A stretch of 57,116 bases of DNA from NCBI GenBank assembly GCA_018066965.1, contig JAGPVP010000045.1, positions 1 to 57,116 of the forward strand. Reading direction: 5' to 3'. Source of the stretch: Zhongshania sp. (GTDB lineage Bacteria > Pseudomonadota > Gammaproteobacteria > Pseudomonadales > Spongiibacteraceae). The notes under the pieces are model-generated. The model had not been told where the DNA came from and made no database searches. It worked only from the letters and a program-made list of their open reading frames with translations. This document shows, piece by piece, positions 26,092-34,720 of this stretch. Position 1 is the stretch's first letter; each line of letters begins with the position of its first letter. A program made the position numbers and the translations under genes.

Positions 26092-26913
26092 ATGAGTAAT
26101 GAGCTTGCCGTTTTTGGTTTAGAGAGTAAGGTCGCGGTGGTGACGGGTGCCGGCGGTGGTATTGGGGAGGCTTGCGCGCGGATGTTTGCAAAGGCCGGCG
26201 CCGCCGTAATGCTAAGCGATATAAATATAGAGTCTTGCGAGCGCATTGCAGCGGATCTCAATGAGCAGGGCTTGCAGGCGAAGGCTATACGGTTAGATGT
26301 GACGAGTGAGGAAGATTGGGCGGCATTAAAGCTGGCGCTGCAAGATTGGAAAAACCGCTGGGATGTATTGCTTAATAACGCCGGTATTTATATTGGTGGC
26401 TTGCTAGAGAGCAACACCAGTGCGCAGGTAAGTAAGATTAATCAAATTAATATTGAGTCGGTATTTCTTGGTACGCGAGCAGCGGCTGAAAGCATGAAAC
26501 CGGGCGCTGCTTTCGGTCAGGGTGGCTCTATTATTAATTTGTCATCTATTGCAGGTTTGGTTGGCGTGCCTGGTCATAGTATTTATGGTGCAACGAAAGG
26601 TGCGGTTCGCTCTTTAACTAAACACAGTGCTGTAGAGTTTGCCAAATTTGGTTATGGGATTCGTGTTAATTCTCTGCATCCCGGTTTAATAGAAACCGCA
26701 ATGGGCGATCAAGCTTTGCAAGACTTTGTAGACATTGGCGTGGTTGCCAATGTCGAAGAAGCAGCGGCGCTGCTTAAATCGGCAATGATACCGATGGGAC
26801 GTTTGGGCAATGTGCAAGATATTGCGAATGCCGCGTTGTTTTTGGCGTCGGATGCGAGTTCCTACGTGACGGGCATTGAGCTAACAGTCGATGGCGGCTT
26901 TTGCGCTGCGTAA
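26092..26913 (+). CDS. short-chain dehydrogenase/reductase 1
   Basis: 273 residues, classical SDR: cofactor motif 'TGAGGGIGEACA' (near 20-31), 'DVLLNNAG', catalytic Ser in 'IINLSSIAG', Tyr/Lys in 'YGATKGAVR', and C-terminal 'SSYVTGIELTVDGGF'. An Asp at the end of strand 2 (MLSDINIES) favours NAD(H). The closest kinds are 3-ketoacyl and hydroxysteroid dehydrogenases. AAGGA upstream. It pairs with the next SDR, which resembles it over the full length. Confidence 0.88.
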   Translation: MSNELAVFGLESKVAVVTGAGGGIGEACARMFAKAGAAVMLSDINIESCERIAADLNEQGLQAKAIRLDVTSEEDWAALKLALQDWKNRWDVLLNNAGIYIGGLLESNTSAQVSKINQINIESVFLGTRAAAESMKPGAAFGQGGSIINLSSIAGLVGVPGHSIYGATKGAVRSLTKHSAVEFAKFGYGIRVNSLHPGLIETAMGDQALQDFVDIGVVANVEEAAALLKSAMIPMGRLGNVQDIANAALFLASDASSYVTGIELTVDGGFCAA

Positions 26914-26927
26914 TACAAGGAGATTTT

Positions 26928-27698
26928 ATGTCTTGTCAGGGTAAGGTCGCATTGGTTACGGGTGCCGGTGTAGGTATAGGGGAAGCGACATGCAGAGGCT
27001 TAGCCGCAGCCGGCGCTGTTGTTGTGGTTAGTGATATTGATGAGGCGTCAGGCAGTCGAGTTGCGAATGAATTAAATGCTGCCGGCCATCAAGCGATTTT
27101 TATGCGTTTAGATGTGTGTGACGAGGCTCAGTGGCAGGCGGTAGTCGCGGAAATTGTCGCTCGCTTTGGCGGCTTACAGATTTTGATTAATAACGCCGGT
27201 ATCGCCAATATCTGTGGGATTGAAGATGAGACTTTGGCTGGTTGGCGAAAAACCAACACGATCAATAGTGATGCGGTATTTCTTGGTACGCGGGAAGCGA
27301 TCAAGGTGATGAAAGAGTCTGGTGGAAGCATTGTAAATATTTCGTCGATAGAGGGAATTGTCGGTGATCCAATGCTGCCAGCCTACAATGCCAGTAAAGG
27401 TGCGGTGCGCGCGTTTACAAAATCCGTCGCCTTGTATTGCGCAGACAAAGCTTATTCCATCAGAGTCAATTCTGTGCATCCCGGTTATGTGGCCACGCCA
27501 TTAGTAAGTGGCGCCTTGTCGCGGTTAAGCAGTAGCGACGCCGAGGCATTCGCTCAGCGCGTTGTCGCCAGTATACCGATGGGCCGTATGGCAGAAGCTG
27601 CCGAGATTGCCAAGGGTATCGTATTTCTGGCGTCCGATGATGCGAGCTATATGACGGGCTCGGAGTTGATTATGGATGGCGGTTACACGGCGCGTTAA
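26928..27698 (+). CDS. short-chain dehydrogenase/reductase 2
   Basis: 256 residues, classical SDR: 'TGAGVGIGEAT', 'VVSDIDEAS' (Asp, NAD-type), 'LQILINNAG', 'IVNISSIEGIVG', 'YNASKGAVR', and 'ASYMTGSELIMDGGY'. ATG 26928 with AAGGAG upstream is preferred over an in-frame ATG nine codons earlier that overlaps the preceding gene without a ribosome site. A tandem pair of similar SDRs would allow two alcohol/ketone steps, or both faces of one hydroxyl, as in bacterial steroid pathways. Last gene of the rightward block. Confidence 0.88.
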   Translation: MSCQGKVALVTGAGVGIGEATCRGLAAAGAVVVVSDIDEASGSRVANELNAAGHQAIFMRLDVCDEAQWQAVVAEIVARFGGLQILINNAGIANICGIEDETLAGWRKTNTINSDAVFLGTREAIKVMKESGGSIVNISSIEGIVGDPMLPAYNASKGAVRAFTKSVALYCADKAYSIRVNSVHPGYVATPLVSGALSRLSSSDAEAFAQRVVASIPMGRMAEAAEIAKGIVFLASDDASYMTGSELIMDGGYTAR

Positions 27699-27760
27699 CG
27701 TAAAGCCGCTGCCCCCGCGATACAGTCACCGCGGAGTCTCGCTTGAAGGAGTAGCTTGCG

Positions 27761-27766
27761 TATAAT
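27761..27766 (+). promoter_or_regulatory. -10 box (TATAAT) before the small protein gene
   Basis: A perfect TATAAT lies 39 bases before the preferred ATG (27806). No -35 at standard distance is recognisable (TTGAAG at 27743 leaves only 12 bases). A transcript starting 7 bases after the box would begin at the in-frame ATG at 27773. Confidence 0.5.
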
Positions 27767-27805
27767 AGTGCGATGATTGTCTGCCACTATTGTGAGTTAC
27801 TCCCC

Positions 27806-28060
27806 ATGTCTGAAAATACTGAACTTAAATTATCCCCACTGAGCCGCACCATTGAGCAAGATGGTAAAACCCTTCGCGTTGAAATTTGTGCAGATGGTGA
27901 TGGTGCTTGGGTGCTTGAGGTTTTTGACGAGTTTAATAACTCAACAGTATGGGAGGATGCCTTTGAGTCTGACGAAGATGCTTTATTTGAAATAGAGGCA
28001 ACCATACGGGAAGAGGGTATCGATTGCTTGATTGGCCCTGTTGATGGCGGTATGGCGTGA
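27806..28060 (+). CDS. small conserved acidic protein (84 aa)
   Basis: 84 residues, strongly acidic, no signal peptide or membrane helix. The pattern 'LSRTIEQDGKTLRVEICADGDGAWVLEVFDEFNNSTVWEDAF' and 'EEGIDCLIGP' suggests a small beta-rich fold. I know of similar uncharacterised proteins in Pseudomonas relatives but no function. The start 'MSENTE' at 27806 is preferred; an in-frame ATG 33 bases earlier would add 'MIVCHYCELLP'. It is followed closely by folM. Confidence 0.65.
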   Translation: MSENTELKLSPLSRTIEQDGKTLRVEICADGDGAWVLEVFDEFNNSTVWEDAFESDEDALFEIEATIREEGIDCLIGPVDGGMA

Positions 28061-28095
28061 ATGTGAGTGGGCGTGGGGATGGGAATGGAAGCGAC

Positions 28096-28848
28096 ATGTT
28101 TGATGGCGAAGACTCGCCGGTCGCCCTAGTTACCGGCGCAGCTCAGCGTTTGGGTGCTGAAATTTGCCGGCGGCTTCATGCGCGTGGCTATCGTATTATT
28201 ATTCATTACCGGCATTCCGCGGCGGCAGCGAATGACTTGTGTGACGCCTTGAATACTCTGCGACCTAAGTCTGCAGTGACTTTAAGTGCGGATATGAATT
28301 CAATTGCTGATGTTGAGGTTTTGGCCGCTAAGGCTGCATCTCAATGGCAGCGCTTAGATGTCTTGGTCAATAACGCATCTAGCTTTTACCCAACGCCGAT
28401 GGGGTCAGTAACTGAGCTGCAGTGGAATGATTTGTTTGGCAGCAATCTTAAGGGCGCTTTCTTTTTGTCACAGGCTGTGGCGCCTGCTTTGAAGATGGCA
28501 GCGGGATGCATCGTTAATCTTGTCGATATCTACGGTAGTAAACCTTTAAAAAGCTACCCAGCTTATTCTATGGCGAAGGCGGGGGTGGCCATGATGACAC
28601 AATCTTTGGCGCTGGAACTGGCGCCGGATGTTCGTGTGAACGGGGTGTCGCCGGGCGCGATTTTATGGCCGGCAGAAGAAACCGACTACAGTATTCAAGA
28701 AAAGCAGGAGTTGACTCAGCGGGTGCCTTTACAGCGGCAAGGTGAGGCTACTGATATCGCCCAGACGGTGGTGTTCTTGGTCGCTGATGCACCTTATATT
28801 ACGGGGCAAATTATTGCTGTCGATGGCGGCCGCTCGGTGTCGTTGTAG
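28096..28848 (+). CDS. folM: dihydromonapterin/pteridine reductase, FolM type
   Basis: 250 residues, SDR of the pteridine-reductase (PTR1/FolM) type: the cofactor motif is TGAAQRLG with Arg (TGxxxRxG) instead of the usual TGxxxGIG, followed by 'YRIIIHYRHS', 'LDVLVNNASSFYPTP', 'VDIYGSKPLKSYPAYSMAKA' and 'VNGVSPGAILWP'. It reduces dihydromonapterin or dihydrofolate with NADPH in the cytosol. ATG 28096 with GGAAG upstream is chosen; a GTG at 28057 overlapping the previous stop would add 13 residues. It ends before a shared terminator. Confidence 0.82.
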   Translation: MFDGEDSPVALVTGAAQRLGAEICRRLHARGYRIIIHYRHSAAAANDLCDALNTLRPKSAVTLSADMNSIADVEVLAAKAASQWQRLDVLVNNASSFYPTPMGSVTELQWNDLFGSNLKGAFFLSQAVAPALKMAAGCIVNLVDIYGSKPLKSYPAYSMAKAGVAMMTQSLALELAPDVRVNGVSPGAILWPAEETDYSIQEKQELTQRVPLQRQGEATDIAQTVVFLVADAPYITGQIIAVDGGRSVSL

Positions 28849-28956
28849 GTCCAGAAAAGCGATATCTGCTTTGATATAACAGCATATTCTATTTGTCTTT
28901 ACTGCTGAGTATCTTTTCTAGCTTTTGATTTTTTCTTTCATAAACACGTTGAAATA

Positions 28957-28990
28957 AAAACGGGGTGCACGTAGTTGTGCACCCCGTTTT
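28957..28990. terminator. bidirectional terminator between folM and acs
   Basis: AAAACGGGGTGCAC (28957-28970) and GTGCACCCCGTTTT (28977-28990) form a perfect 14-bp stem with a 6-base loop and T-runs on either strand, between convergent folM and acs. Textbook two-way intrinsic terminator. Confidence 0.93.
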
Positions 28991-29005
28991 GCGTTGTGAT
29001 ATCTA

Positions 29006-30943
29006 TTAGCGATTTAGGCGATCTTCAACGAGGTTATCTACCACCGCCGGATCGGCCAGCGTTGACGTGTCGCCTAGCGTATCGAGTTCGTTGGCGGCAA
29101 TTTTGCGCAAAATACGCCGCATGATTTTGCCTGAACGGGTTTTAGGTAGTCCCGGTGCCCACTGGATTAAGTCTGGTTTGGCGATAGGGCCAATCTCTTG
29201 CACGCAGAGTGCGGTGAGTTCTTTTATGAGTTGCTCACTGCCAACGACGTCGTGCATAAGGGTGACGTAAGCGTAAATTCCCTGTCCTTTAAGGTCGTGG
29301 GGATAACCCACGACAGCGGCTTCGGCAACGGCCTCGTGAAGTACCAGCGCGCTTTCTACTTCAGCGGTACCCATGCGGTGGCCCGAAATATTTAGAACGT
29401 CATCAACGCGGCCGGTAATCCAGTAGTCGCCGTCGGCGTCGCGGCGGGCGCCGTCGCCGGTAAAGTAGTAGCCGGGGTGGGTGCTGAAATAGGTTTCGAT
29501 AAGGCGTTGATGGTCGCCATAGACGCTACGGATTTGCCCAGGCCATGAGCGTTTTATCACTAATAAGCCTTCACCGGCACCTTCGATTTCTTTGCCGTCA
29601 GTGTCTAGCAGCGCGGGTTCAACACCAAAGAAGGGGCGGGTGGCCGAGCCGGGCTTCATATCGATGGCGCCGGGTAGCGGGGTGAGCATATGAGCGCCGG
29701 TTTCGGTTTGCCACCATGTGTCTACGATGGGGCAGCGCTCCTCCCCAACAACGCGGTGGTACCACTCCCACGCTTCGGGGTTGATGGGCTCGCCTACAGT
29801 GCCGAGCAAGCGCAAGCTGCTGCGATCCGTTTTGTTCACGAACTCGTCGCCAGCACCCATTAGGGCGCGCAGTGCGGTCGGCGCGGTGTAGAAAATACTG
29901 ACCTTGTGCTTGTCGATCACCTGCCAGCAGCGTGAGGCGTCGGGGTAGGTTGGTACGCCTTCAAATAGCAGCGTGGTACCGCCGTTGGCGAGTGGGCCAT
30001 ACACAATATAGCTGTGGCCGGTAATCCAGCCTACGTCTGCAGTACACCAAAACACTTCACCGTCTTTGTAGTCAAAAACGTATTTGTGGCTCATGGCAGA
30101 TTGCAGCAGGTAGCCGGCGCTGGTGTGCAGCACGCCTTTGGGTTTACCGGTGGAGCCAGAGGTGTAAAGAATGAATAGCGGGGCTTCGCTTTCTACGGCA
30201 ACGGCGGGACAGTCTGCCGATACCTTGGCGACTTCGTCGTGGTACCAGATATCGCGGTCGTCTTGCCAGTTTATGGCGCCGCCGGTGCGCTTTATGACTA
30301 GGCAAGATTCAATGCTAGGACAGTCACGCAGGGCAAGGTCGGCATTGGCTTTGAGGGGGATTTTTTTGCCGCTGCGCAGGCCTTCATCGGCGGTAATGAG
30401 AATTTTGCATTCGGCGTTTTGGATGCGATCTTTAAGTGCTTCTGGCGAGAAGCCGCCAAATACCACTGAGTGAACAGCGCCGATGCGTGCGCAGGCTAGC
30501 ATGGCGTAGGCCGCCTCTGGAATCATTGGCATGTAAATACATACCCGATCACCTTTGGTAATTCCTTGGGCTAGTAGTACATTTGCGAGTTTACAGACGG
30601 CGGTATGGAGTTCGCGATAAGTAATATGACTGGATTCGGCGGGGTTGTCGCCCTCCCAAATAATCGCGGTTTGGTCGCCACGAGTGTCTAAATGACGGTC
30701 TATGCAGTTATAGGCAACATTTAGTTTTCCACCGTCAAACCAGCTTGCTTCGCCTTTTTCAAAGTCGTATCGGTTAACTGTGTGCCAGCGTTTGTCCCAG
30801 CTTAAAAATTCATCTGCTTGGTCTGCCCAGAAGTTGTCGGCATCGTTGAGTGATTGGTGGTACATCTCGTCGTATTGCGCTCGATTAATGTGAGCGCTGG
30901 CGGCGAACGCAGATGGAACGGGATGGACGATACTCTTGCTCAT
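29006..30943 (-). CDS. acs: acetyl-CoA synthetase
   Basis: Makes acetyl-CoA from acetate, ATP and CoA in the cytosol. 645 residues from the ATG at 30943, which has GAGAG 8 bases upstream; an in-frame ATG seven codons earlier lacks a site. Motifs: '[17 protein letters not shown]', '[10 protein letters not shown]', '[24 protein letters not shown]' and '[13 protein letters not shown]', whose lysine is the usual acetylation-controlled residue. In Pseudomonas acs is a CbrAB/Crc- and acetate-responsive gene; here it neighbours the pan genes, and cbrAB lies 6 kb away. The 239 bases upstream show no clear promoter to me. Confidence 0.96.
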   Translation of the reverse strand: MSKSIVHPVPSAFAASAHINRAQYDEMYHQSLNDADNFWADQADEFLSWDKRWHTVNRYDFEKGEASWFDGGKLNVAYNCIDRHLDTRGDQTAIIWEGDNPAESSHITYRELHTAVCKLANVLLAQGITKGDRVCIYMPMIPEAAYAMLACARIGAVHSVVFGGFSPEALKDRIQNAECKILITADEGLRSGKKIPLKANADLALRDCPSIESCLVIKRTGGAINWQDDRDIWYHDEVAKVSADCPAVAVESEAPLFILYTSGSTGKPKGVLHTSAGYLLQSAMSHKYVFDYKDGEVFWCTADVGWITGHSYIVYGPLANGGTTLLFEGVPTYPDASRCWQVIDKHKVSIFYTAPTALRALMGAGDEFVNKTDRSSLRLLGTVGEPINPEAWEWYHRVVGEERCPIVDTWWQTETGAHMLTPLPGAIDMKPGSATRPFFGVEPALLDTDGKEIEGAGEGLLVIKRSWPGQIRSVYGDHQRLIETYFSTHPGYYFTGDGARRDADGDYWITGRVDDVLNISGHRMGTAEVESALVLHEAVAEAAVVGYPHDLKGQGIYAYVTLMHDVVGSEQLIKELTALCVQEIGPIAKPDLIQWAPGLPKTRSGKIMRRILRKIAANELDTLGDTSTLADPAVVDNLVEDRLNR

Positions 30944-31182
30944 GACGTTACTCTCTTTATGCATTTGTTATGATTTTTGCTCTGTTGTAAATGCTGGCTA
31001 CGACCAGAAAAGACGATGTCGCTTACTGGCAGGATAACGGCTTGGTCGCGCGGATTGAACCCTAAAATAGACTAATTTTATTTGCAGAAATAAGAATGTG
31101 GCAGGCAGGGCTAATTCGCCGGCAAAGGGCAGCTAAATATCGGGAAGGGATAGTGACAGAGGCGGGCGCCCCTGCCAGAGAA

Positions 31183-31563
31183 TCAGGCGACCTGAACGGG
31201 GATGGCGTTGCTGGCGTGGCTGACAGTATTGTCAGCATTCATATAAATAAGACGCGGCTTGAAGTTGATCAGCTCGGCCTCAGAATATGTAGCGTAGGCG
31301 CAAATAATAATGATGTCATCGACATTTGCTTTATGTGCGGCTGCACCGTTAATAGAAATGATGCCGCTATTGTCTTCACCACGTATAGCATAGGTGGTGA
31401 AGCGCTCGCCATTGGTGACGTTATAAATTTGAATTTGCTCAAATTCACGGATGCTCGACATGTCGAGCAACTTGCCGTCGATGGCACATGAACCTTCATA
31501 ATTAAGTACCGCATGGGTAACGCGGGCTTTATGAAGTTTAGCTTTCAGCATAACTGACTGCAT
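31183..31563 (-). CDS. panD: aspartate 1-decarboxylase precursor
   Basis: 126 residues. Decarboxylates aspartate to beta-alanine for pantothenate. It is a pyruvoyl enzyme: the self-cleavage site Gly24-Ser25 is seen in 'NYEGSCAID'. Other family blocks are '[13 protein letters not shown]', '[11 protein letters not shown]' and the C-terminal 'NAIPVQVA'. The ATG at 31563 with AAGGAA upstream matches the normal N-terminus. It follows panC by 34 bases, so panB-panC-panD run in one direction. Confidence 0.95.
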   Translation of the reverse strand: MQSVMLKAKLHKARVTHAVLNYEGSCAIDGKLLDMSSIREFEQIQIYNVTNGERFTTYAIRGEDNSGIISINGAAAHKANVDDIIIICAYATYSEAELINFKPRLIYMNADNTVSHASNAIPVQVA

Positions 31564-31597
31564 AACGCTGTTCCTTTCTCTCTCGGTCGCTACTGGC

Positions 31598-32482
31598 TTA
31601 GTTAGCAGCCAGCATTCCCCAATCGGCGCTGGGGTTAACATTCAGGGTGACGTTGTCGATCAAGCGCGTGCTGCCAAGTTTGGCGGCGGCGAGTATGACC
31701 ACTTCTTCGGTGTCTGCAGTTACCGGATGCAGGGTACGGGCATCGCAAATAGCAAAATAGTCAGACTCAAGACCGGCCTTGTTGAGACTGGTTTTGGCGT
31801 GCAGCTCTAGATTGCAATAGCTGTCGTAACCGCAGGCGATAGCCTCGCGACATTCCTGTAATACACGATGTAAAACTGGTGCAATTCTACGCTGTTCGGC
31901 ATTTAAATAGCCGTTGCGAGAACTTAGCGCTAAGCCGTCTTCTGCGCGGGCTGTTGCCACACCGATAACGTCTATAGGCATACACAAGTCGCGCACCATT
32001 TTACGGATAACGCTCAGTTGCTGAAAATCCTTTTCGCCAAACACGGCAGTGTCTGGTTGCACAATATTAAATAACTTCGCCACGATGGTTGCGACGCCGG
32101 TAAAGTGTCCGGGTCGGCTTGCGCCACAGTGGTCGTCGGACAGCTCCGGCACAGATACTTTGCTGTGGCTGTCCATGCCTTCCGGGTAAATTTCGTTTAC
32201 ATGCGGAAGGAATAAAAATTGCGCGCCTGCGGCAAACAGTTTTTCTTTGTCTGCGGCCAAGGTGCGTGGATAGCTGCTGAGGTCTTCGTTGGCGCCAAAT
32301 TGCAGCGGATTAACAAAGATGCTGACAACGACGATGTCCGCGTGCTGTTTAGCGCGCTGAACAAGGCGTAGATGCCCGTCATGCAGATTGCCCATAGTCG
32401 GTACAAAGGCGACGGTTTTACCGGCGCGTTTTCCCGAATTAAGAGCGGCCCTTAATGATGCGGCTGTGCTATATGTTTTCAT
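31598..32482 (-). CDS. panC: pantothenate synthetase
   Basis: 294 residues. Joins pantoate and beta-alanine using ATP. Seen are '[16 protein letters not shown]' (HIGH-like nucleotide motif GHL), '[22 protein letters not shown]', '[17 protein letters not shown]' and '[10 protein letters not shown]'. The ATG at 32482 (MKTYSTAAS) is chosen because the conserved region begins there and a GGTGG-type site lies before it; upstream in-frame codons would add an unconserved tail. The 266-base gap before it contains GTTACC repeats described separately. Confidence 0.95.
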   Translation of the reverse strand: MKTYSTAASLRAALNSGKRAGKTVAFVPTMGNLHDGHLRLVQRAKQHADIVVVSIFVNPLQFGANEDLSSYPRTLAADKEKLFAAGAQFLFLPHVNEIYPEGMDSHSKVSVPELSDDHCGASRPGHFTGVATIVAKLFNIVQPDTAVFGEKDFQQLSVIRKMVRDLCMPIDVIGVATARAEDGLALSSRNGYLNAEQRRIAPVLHRVLQECREAIACGYDSYCNLELHAKTSLNKAGLESDYFAICDARTLHPVTADTEEVVILAAAKLGSTRLIDNVTLNVNPSADWGMLAAN

Positions 32483-32676
32483 ACCACCCAACTTCCCAAT
32501 CTCATACTTCGCAGGGCGAAGGTAGTTTGCTGTGAAGTCAGTCCGCGCACACCGCGGGCTGGCGACCAATACACTGGCTATACGGCCTTAAAAACTTGAA
32601 AAGACTGTTCATAATCTGATCAGTTTGGCCAGTGGCGGGCAAGTATGCCCCAATCGGAATTGCCGTTCAATGCTTT

Positions 32677-32730
32677 GGTAACAAAAAATTCACGACTTTG
32701 TTACCTATCAAAACGTTCCCCGAGGTAACA
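32677..32730. promoter_or_regulatory. GTTACC/GGTAAC repeat cluster between panB and panC
   Basis: GGTAACAAA (32677-32685) and TTTGTTACC (32697-32705) are perfect 9-base inverted arms with an 11-base gap; a third GGTAACA lies at 32724-32730. The same GTTAC core occurs three times upstream of the CrcZ-like gene, so this may be a second CbrB-type binding cluster. I found no convincing sigma-54 promoter next to it. Confidence 0.4.
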
Positions 32731-32748
32731 GTTTGGGATTATAAACCC

Positions 32749-33540
32749 TTAGTCAAAACTATGCTCGTCGGCGGGGAAACTGCCGTCGAGGACCGCGCTA
32801 TTATAGCGTTTTAGGGCATCTTCTACACTGCTGCTGCCGTCCGCAAAGTTACGTACAAAGCGTGCGGTCTTTTCGGTGATACCGAGTAGGTCGTGCAGTA
32901 CTAGTACTTGGGCGTCGGTGTCGCTACCCGCACCGATGCCGATAACGGGAATTTTCAGTTGTGCGCTAATGTCGGCAGCCAGCTTGCGAGGCACGCATTC
33001 CAGTACCAGCATGGCTGCGCCAGCGGCTTCTAGCGCGACTGCGTCGGCGAGAATGGCTTTGGCTTGGCTGTCGTCGCGCCCCTGCACTCGGTAGCCGCCC
33101 AATACGTTAACGGATTGGGGGGTTAGACCGAGGTGGCCGCATACCGGAATACCGGCTTGATTCAGCAGCGTTACGCTTTCTGCAAGCCAGCTGCCGCCCT
33201 CAATTTTGACCATATGCGCGCCAGCTCGCATTAGCGTGGCGGCATTGTCGGCACATTGTTGGGCGGTGTTATAGCTGCCAAAAGGCATATCACTAATAAT
33301 GAGCGGTTGCGTGCAGCCACGGGCAACACAGGCTGTATGGTAGGCCATGTTGTCTAAAGTAACGGGTAGGGTGGAATCGCGGCCCTGTAGCACCATGCCA
33401 AGTGAGTCGCCGACAAGAATAGCGTCTATACCTGCTTTTTCGACAAGTTTGGCAAAGCTGGCGTCGTAGCACGTAACCACGGCAAATTTTTCATGCTGTT
33501 GCTTTTTTGTCAGCAGTTTGAGGGTGTTTACCTTGCTCAT
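32749..33540 (-). CDS. panB: 3-methyl-2-oxobutanoate hydroxymethyltransferase
   Basis: 263 residues. Transfers a hydroxymethyl group from 5,10-methylene-THF to alpha-ketoisovalerate, giving ketopantoate. Motifs: '[32 protein letters not shown]', '[12 protein letters not shown]', 'DMPFGSY', 'VKIEGG', '[13 protein letters not shown]', and '[25 protein letters not shown]'. Standard length. It begins 18 bases after the deoxynucleoside kinase gene, in the pcnB-folK-kinase-panB chain. Confidence 0.96.
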   Translation of the reverse strand: MSKVNTLKLLTKKQQHEKFAVVTCYDASFAKLVEKAGIDAILVGDSLGMVLQGRDSTLPVTLDNMAYHTACVARGCTQPLIISDMPFGSYNTAQQCADNAATLMRAGAHMVKIEGGSWLAESVTLLNQAGIPVCGHLGLTPQSVNVLGGYRVQGRDDSQAKAILADAVALEAAGAAMLVLECVPRKLAADISAQLKIPVIGIGAGSDTDAQVLVLHDLLGITEKTARFVRNFADGSSSVEDALKRYNSAVLDGSFPADEHSFD

Positions 33541-33558
33541 AGCGGGCCTCGGCGGTGC

Positions 33559-34239
33559 TCAGAAAAATGTGGGGTTAAAGTAATGGCGACCGCTGCGTAT
33601 TTCCAGCACATATTGCAATAATTTCTCATATTGCTGGTCATTGTTGGCAAAGTCGATGTCGCTGGCGTTAATGATCAGTAGCGGTGAGTCGTTGTACGAC
33701 AGGAAGAATTCACTGTAGGCGGCATTTACTCGCTCTAAATAGTCGCCATGTATGCTTTGTTCAAATTGCACCCCACGATGTTGTATTCGTTCTTTAAGCA
33801 CTTTTACCGGCGCTTGTAAGTAAATCACTAGGTCTGGCGTGGGAATGTCGACCTGCACCTGTTGGTAGACTTTTTGGTATAGCTCTAGCTCGTTGGTGTC
33901 GAGGGTGACTTGGGCGAATAAAGGGTCTTTTTGGAATAAAAAGTCGGCGATATGGGTTTGATTAAACATGTCGCTTTGGCGTAAGTCGCTGAGCTGCTGT
34001 GCGCGCTGAAATAAGAAAAACAGCTGGGCTGATAAGGCCGCGTGGCGCTGGTTGGCGTAAAAACGTTCCAGAAAGGGATTGTCTTCGGCTTTCTCAAGCA
34101 GCATTTGGTAGTTAAGTGATTCCGCTAGGCGCCGCACTAGGGTGCTTTTGCCCACACCGATAGGCCCTTCCACTGCGATAAAGCAGGGTGGTTTTTCGGT
34201 ATTGATAATAGGCTCGTTAATTAGTGATCGCTTTATCAT
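33559..34239 (-). CDS. deoxynucleoside kinase family protein
   Basis: 226 residues. The P-loop 'VEGPIGVGKSTLVRRLAE' is near 24-41, with 'LLEKAEDNPFLERFYANQ' and 'PDLVIYLQAPVKVLKERIQHRGVQFE'. This is the dNK/dGK/dAK family that phosphorylates deoxynucleosides in nucleotide salvage, although neighbourhoods with folK and panB are also annotated as kinases of unknown substrate. The start overlaps the folK end by 23 bases, indicating coupled translation. Confidence 0.85.
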   Translation of the reverse strand: MIKRSLINEPIINTEKPPCFIAVEGPIGVGKSTLVRRLAESLNYQMLLEKAEDNPFLERFYANQRHAALSAQLFFLFQRAQQLSDLRQSDMFNQTHIADFLFQKDPLFAQVTLDTNELELYQKVYQQVQVDIPTPDLVIYLQAPVKVLKERIQHRGVQFEQSIHGDYLERVNAAYSEFFLSYNDSPLLIINASDIDFANNDQQYEKLLQYVLEIRSGRHYFNPTFF

Positions 34240-34720
34240 CTGACGCTAAAACCCATAAATTGTCGTTGTCGGAATAGTTCACGTTGGCATTTTCGCCTAG
34301 ATAGTGGCGAAGTAGCTCAGCTGGCGCAATATCTGCGAGTGGACGAAGGACGAAGTCTCTATCGAACATTCGTGGATGTGGAATGATTAGGTCGCTTGTG
34401 TGGATGTTTTCTCTGCCGTACAGAAGTAGGTCGAGATCAAGGGTTCTGGCGGCCCAGCGGGTATTACGCTGCCGATGATGCCGGGCTTCAATGGCTTGTA
34501 GGGCGGAGAGCAGATCGTGTGCATTCAGGCTGGTATCAATGGCGATGACGGCATTGACGTAATTGCCTTGTGTTCCTGGGCCTATAGCGATTGAGCCGTA
34601 AAGGCGAGATTGCGCAATGATGTGGCAGTCAGGCGTAACGGCAATCGTCTGTATTGCCGTTAATACCTGCTGCTTTGGCTGATCTAAGTTACTGCCCAGC
34701 GCAATGTAACTGCGGATCAT
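34217..34720 (-). CDS. folK: 2-amino-4-hydroxy-6-hydroxymethyldihydropteridine pyrophosphokinase
   Basis: 167 residues. Transfers pyrophosphate from ATP to the pterin alcohol in folate synthesis. Motifs: 'SYIALGSNLDQP', 'GNYVNAVIAIDT', 'RWAARTLDLDLLLYG' and 'LIIPHPRMFDRDFVLRPLADIAP'. The ATG at 34720 overlaps the pcnB stop by four bases (ATGA), so translation is coupled to pcnB. Confidence 0.95.
   Translation of the reverse strand: MIRSYIALGSNLDQPKQQVLTAIQTIAVTPDCHIIAQSRLYGSIAIGPGTQGNYVNAVIAIDTSLNAHDLLSALQAIEARHHRQRNTRWAARTLDLDLLLYGRENIHTSDLIIPHPRMFDRDFVLRPLADIAPAELLRHYLGENANVNYSDNDNLWVLASDDKAITN

Noticed and set aside
31096-31491. 131-codon plus-strand frame over panD
   Set aside because: Antisense to panD, whose protein is unmistakable. 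No family resemblance in the shadow frame.
32622-32645. Sigma-54-like GG-N10-GC on the plus strand (TGGCC...GGGCA) near the pan repeats
   Set aside because: The -24 and -12 elements match only partly, and it would point away from panC into the 3' end of panB. No gene or A-rich RNA lies downstream.
32632-32814. 60-codon plus-strand frame in the panB-panC gap
   Set aside because: No ribosome site, overlaps the GTTACC repeats and runs antisense into panB. The gap looks regulatory rather than coding.
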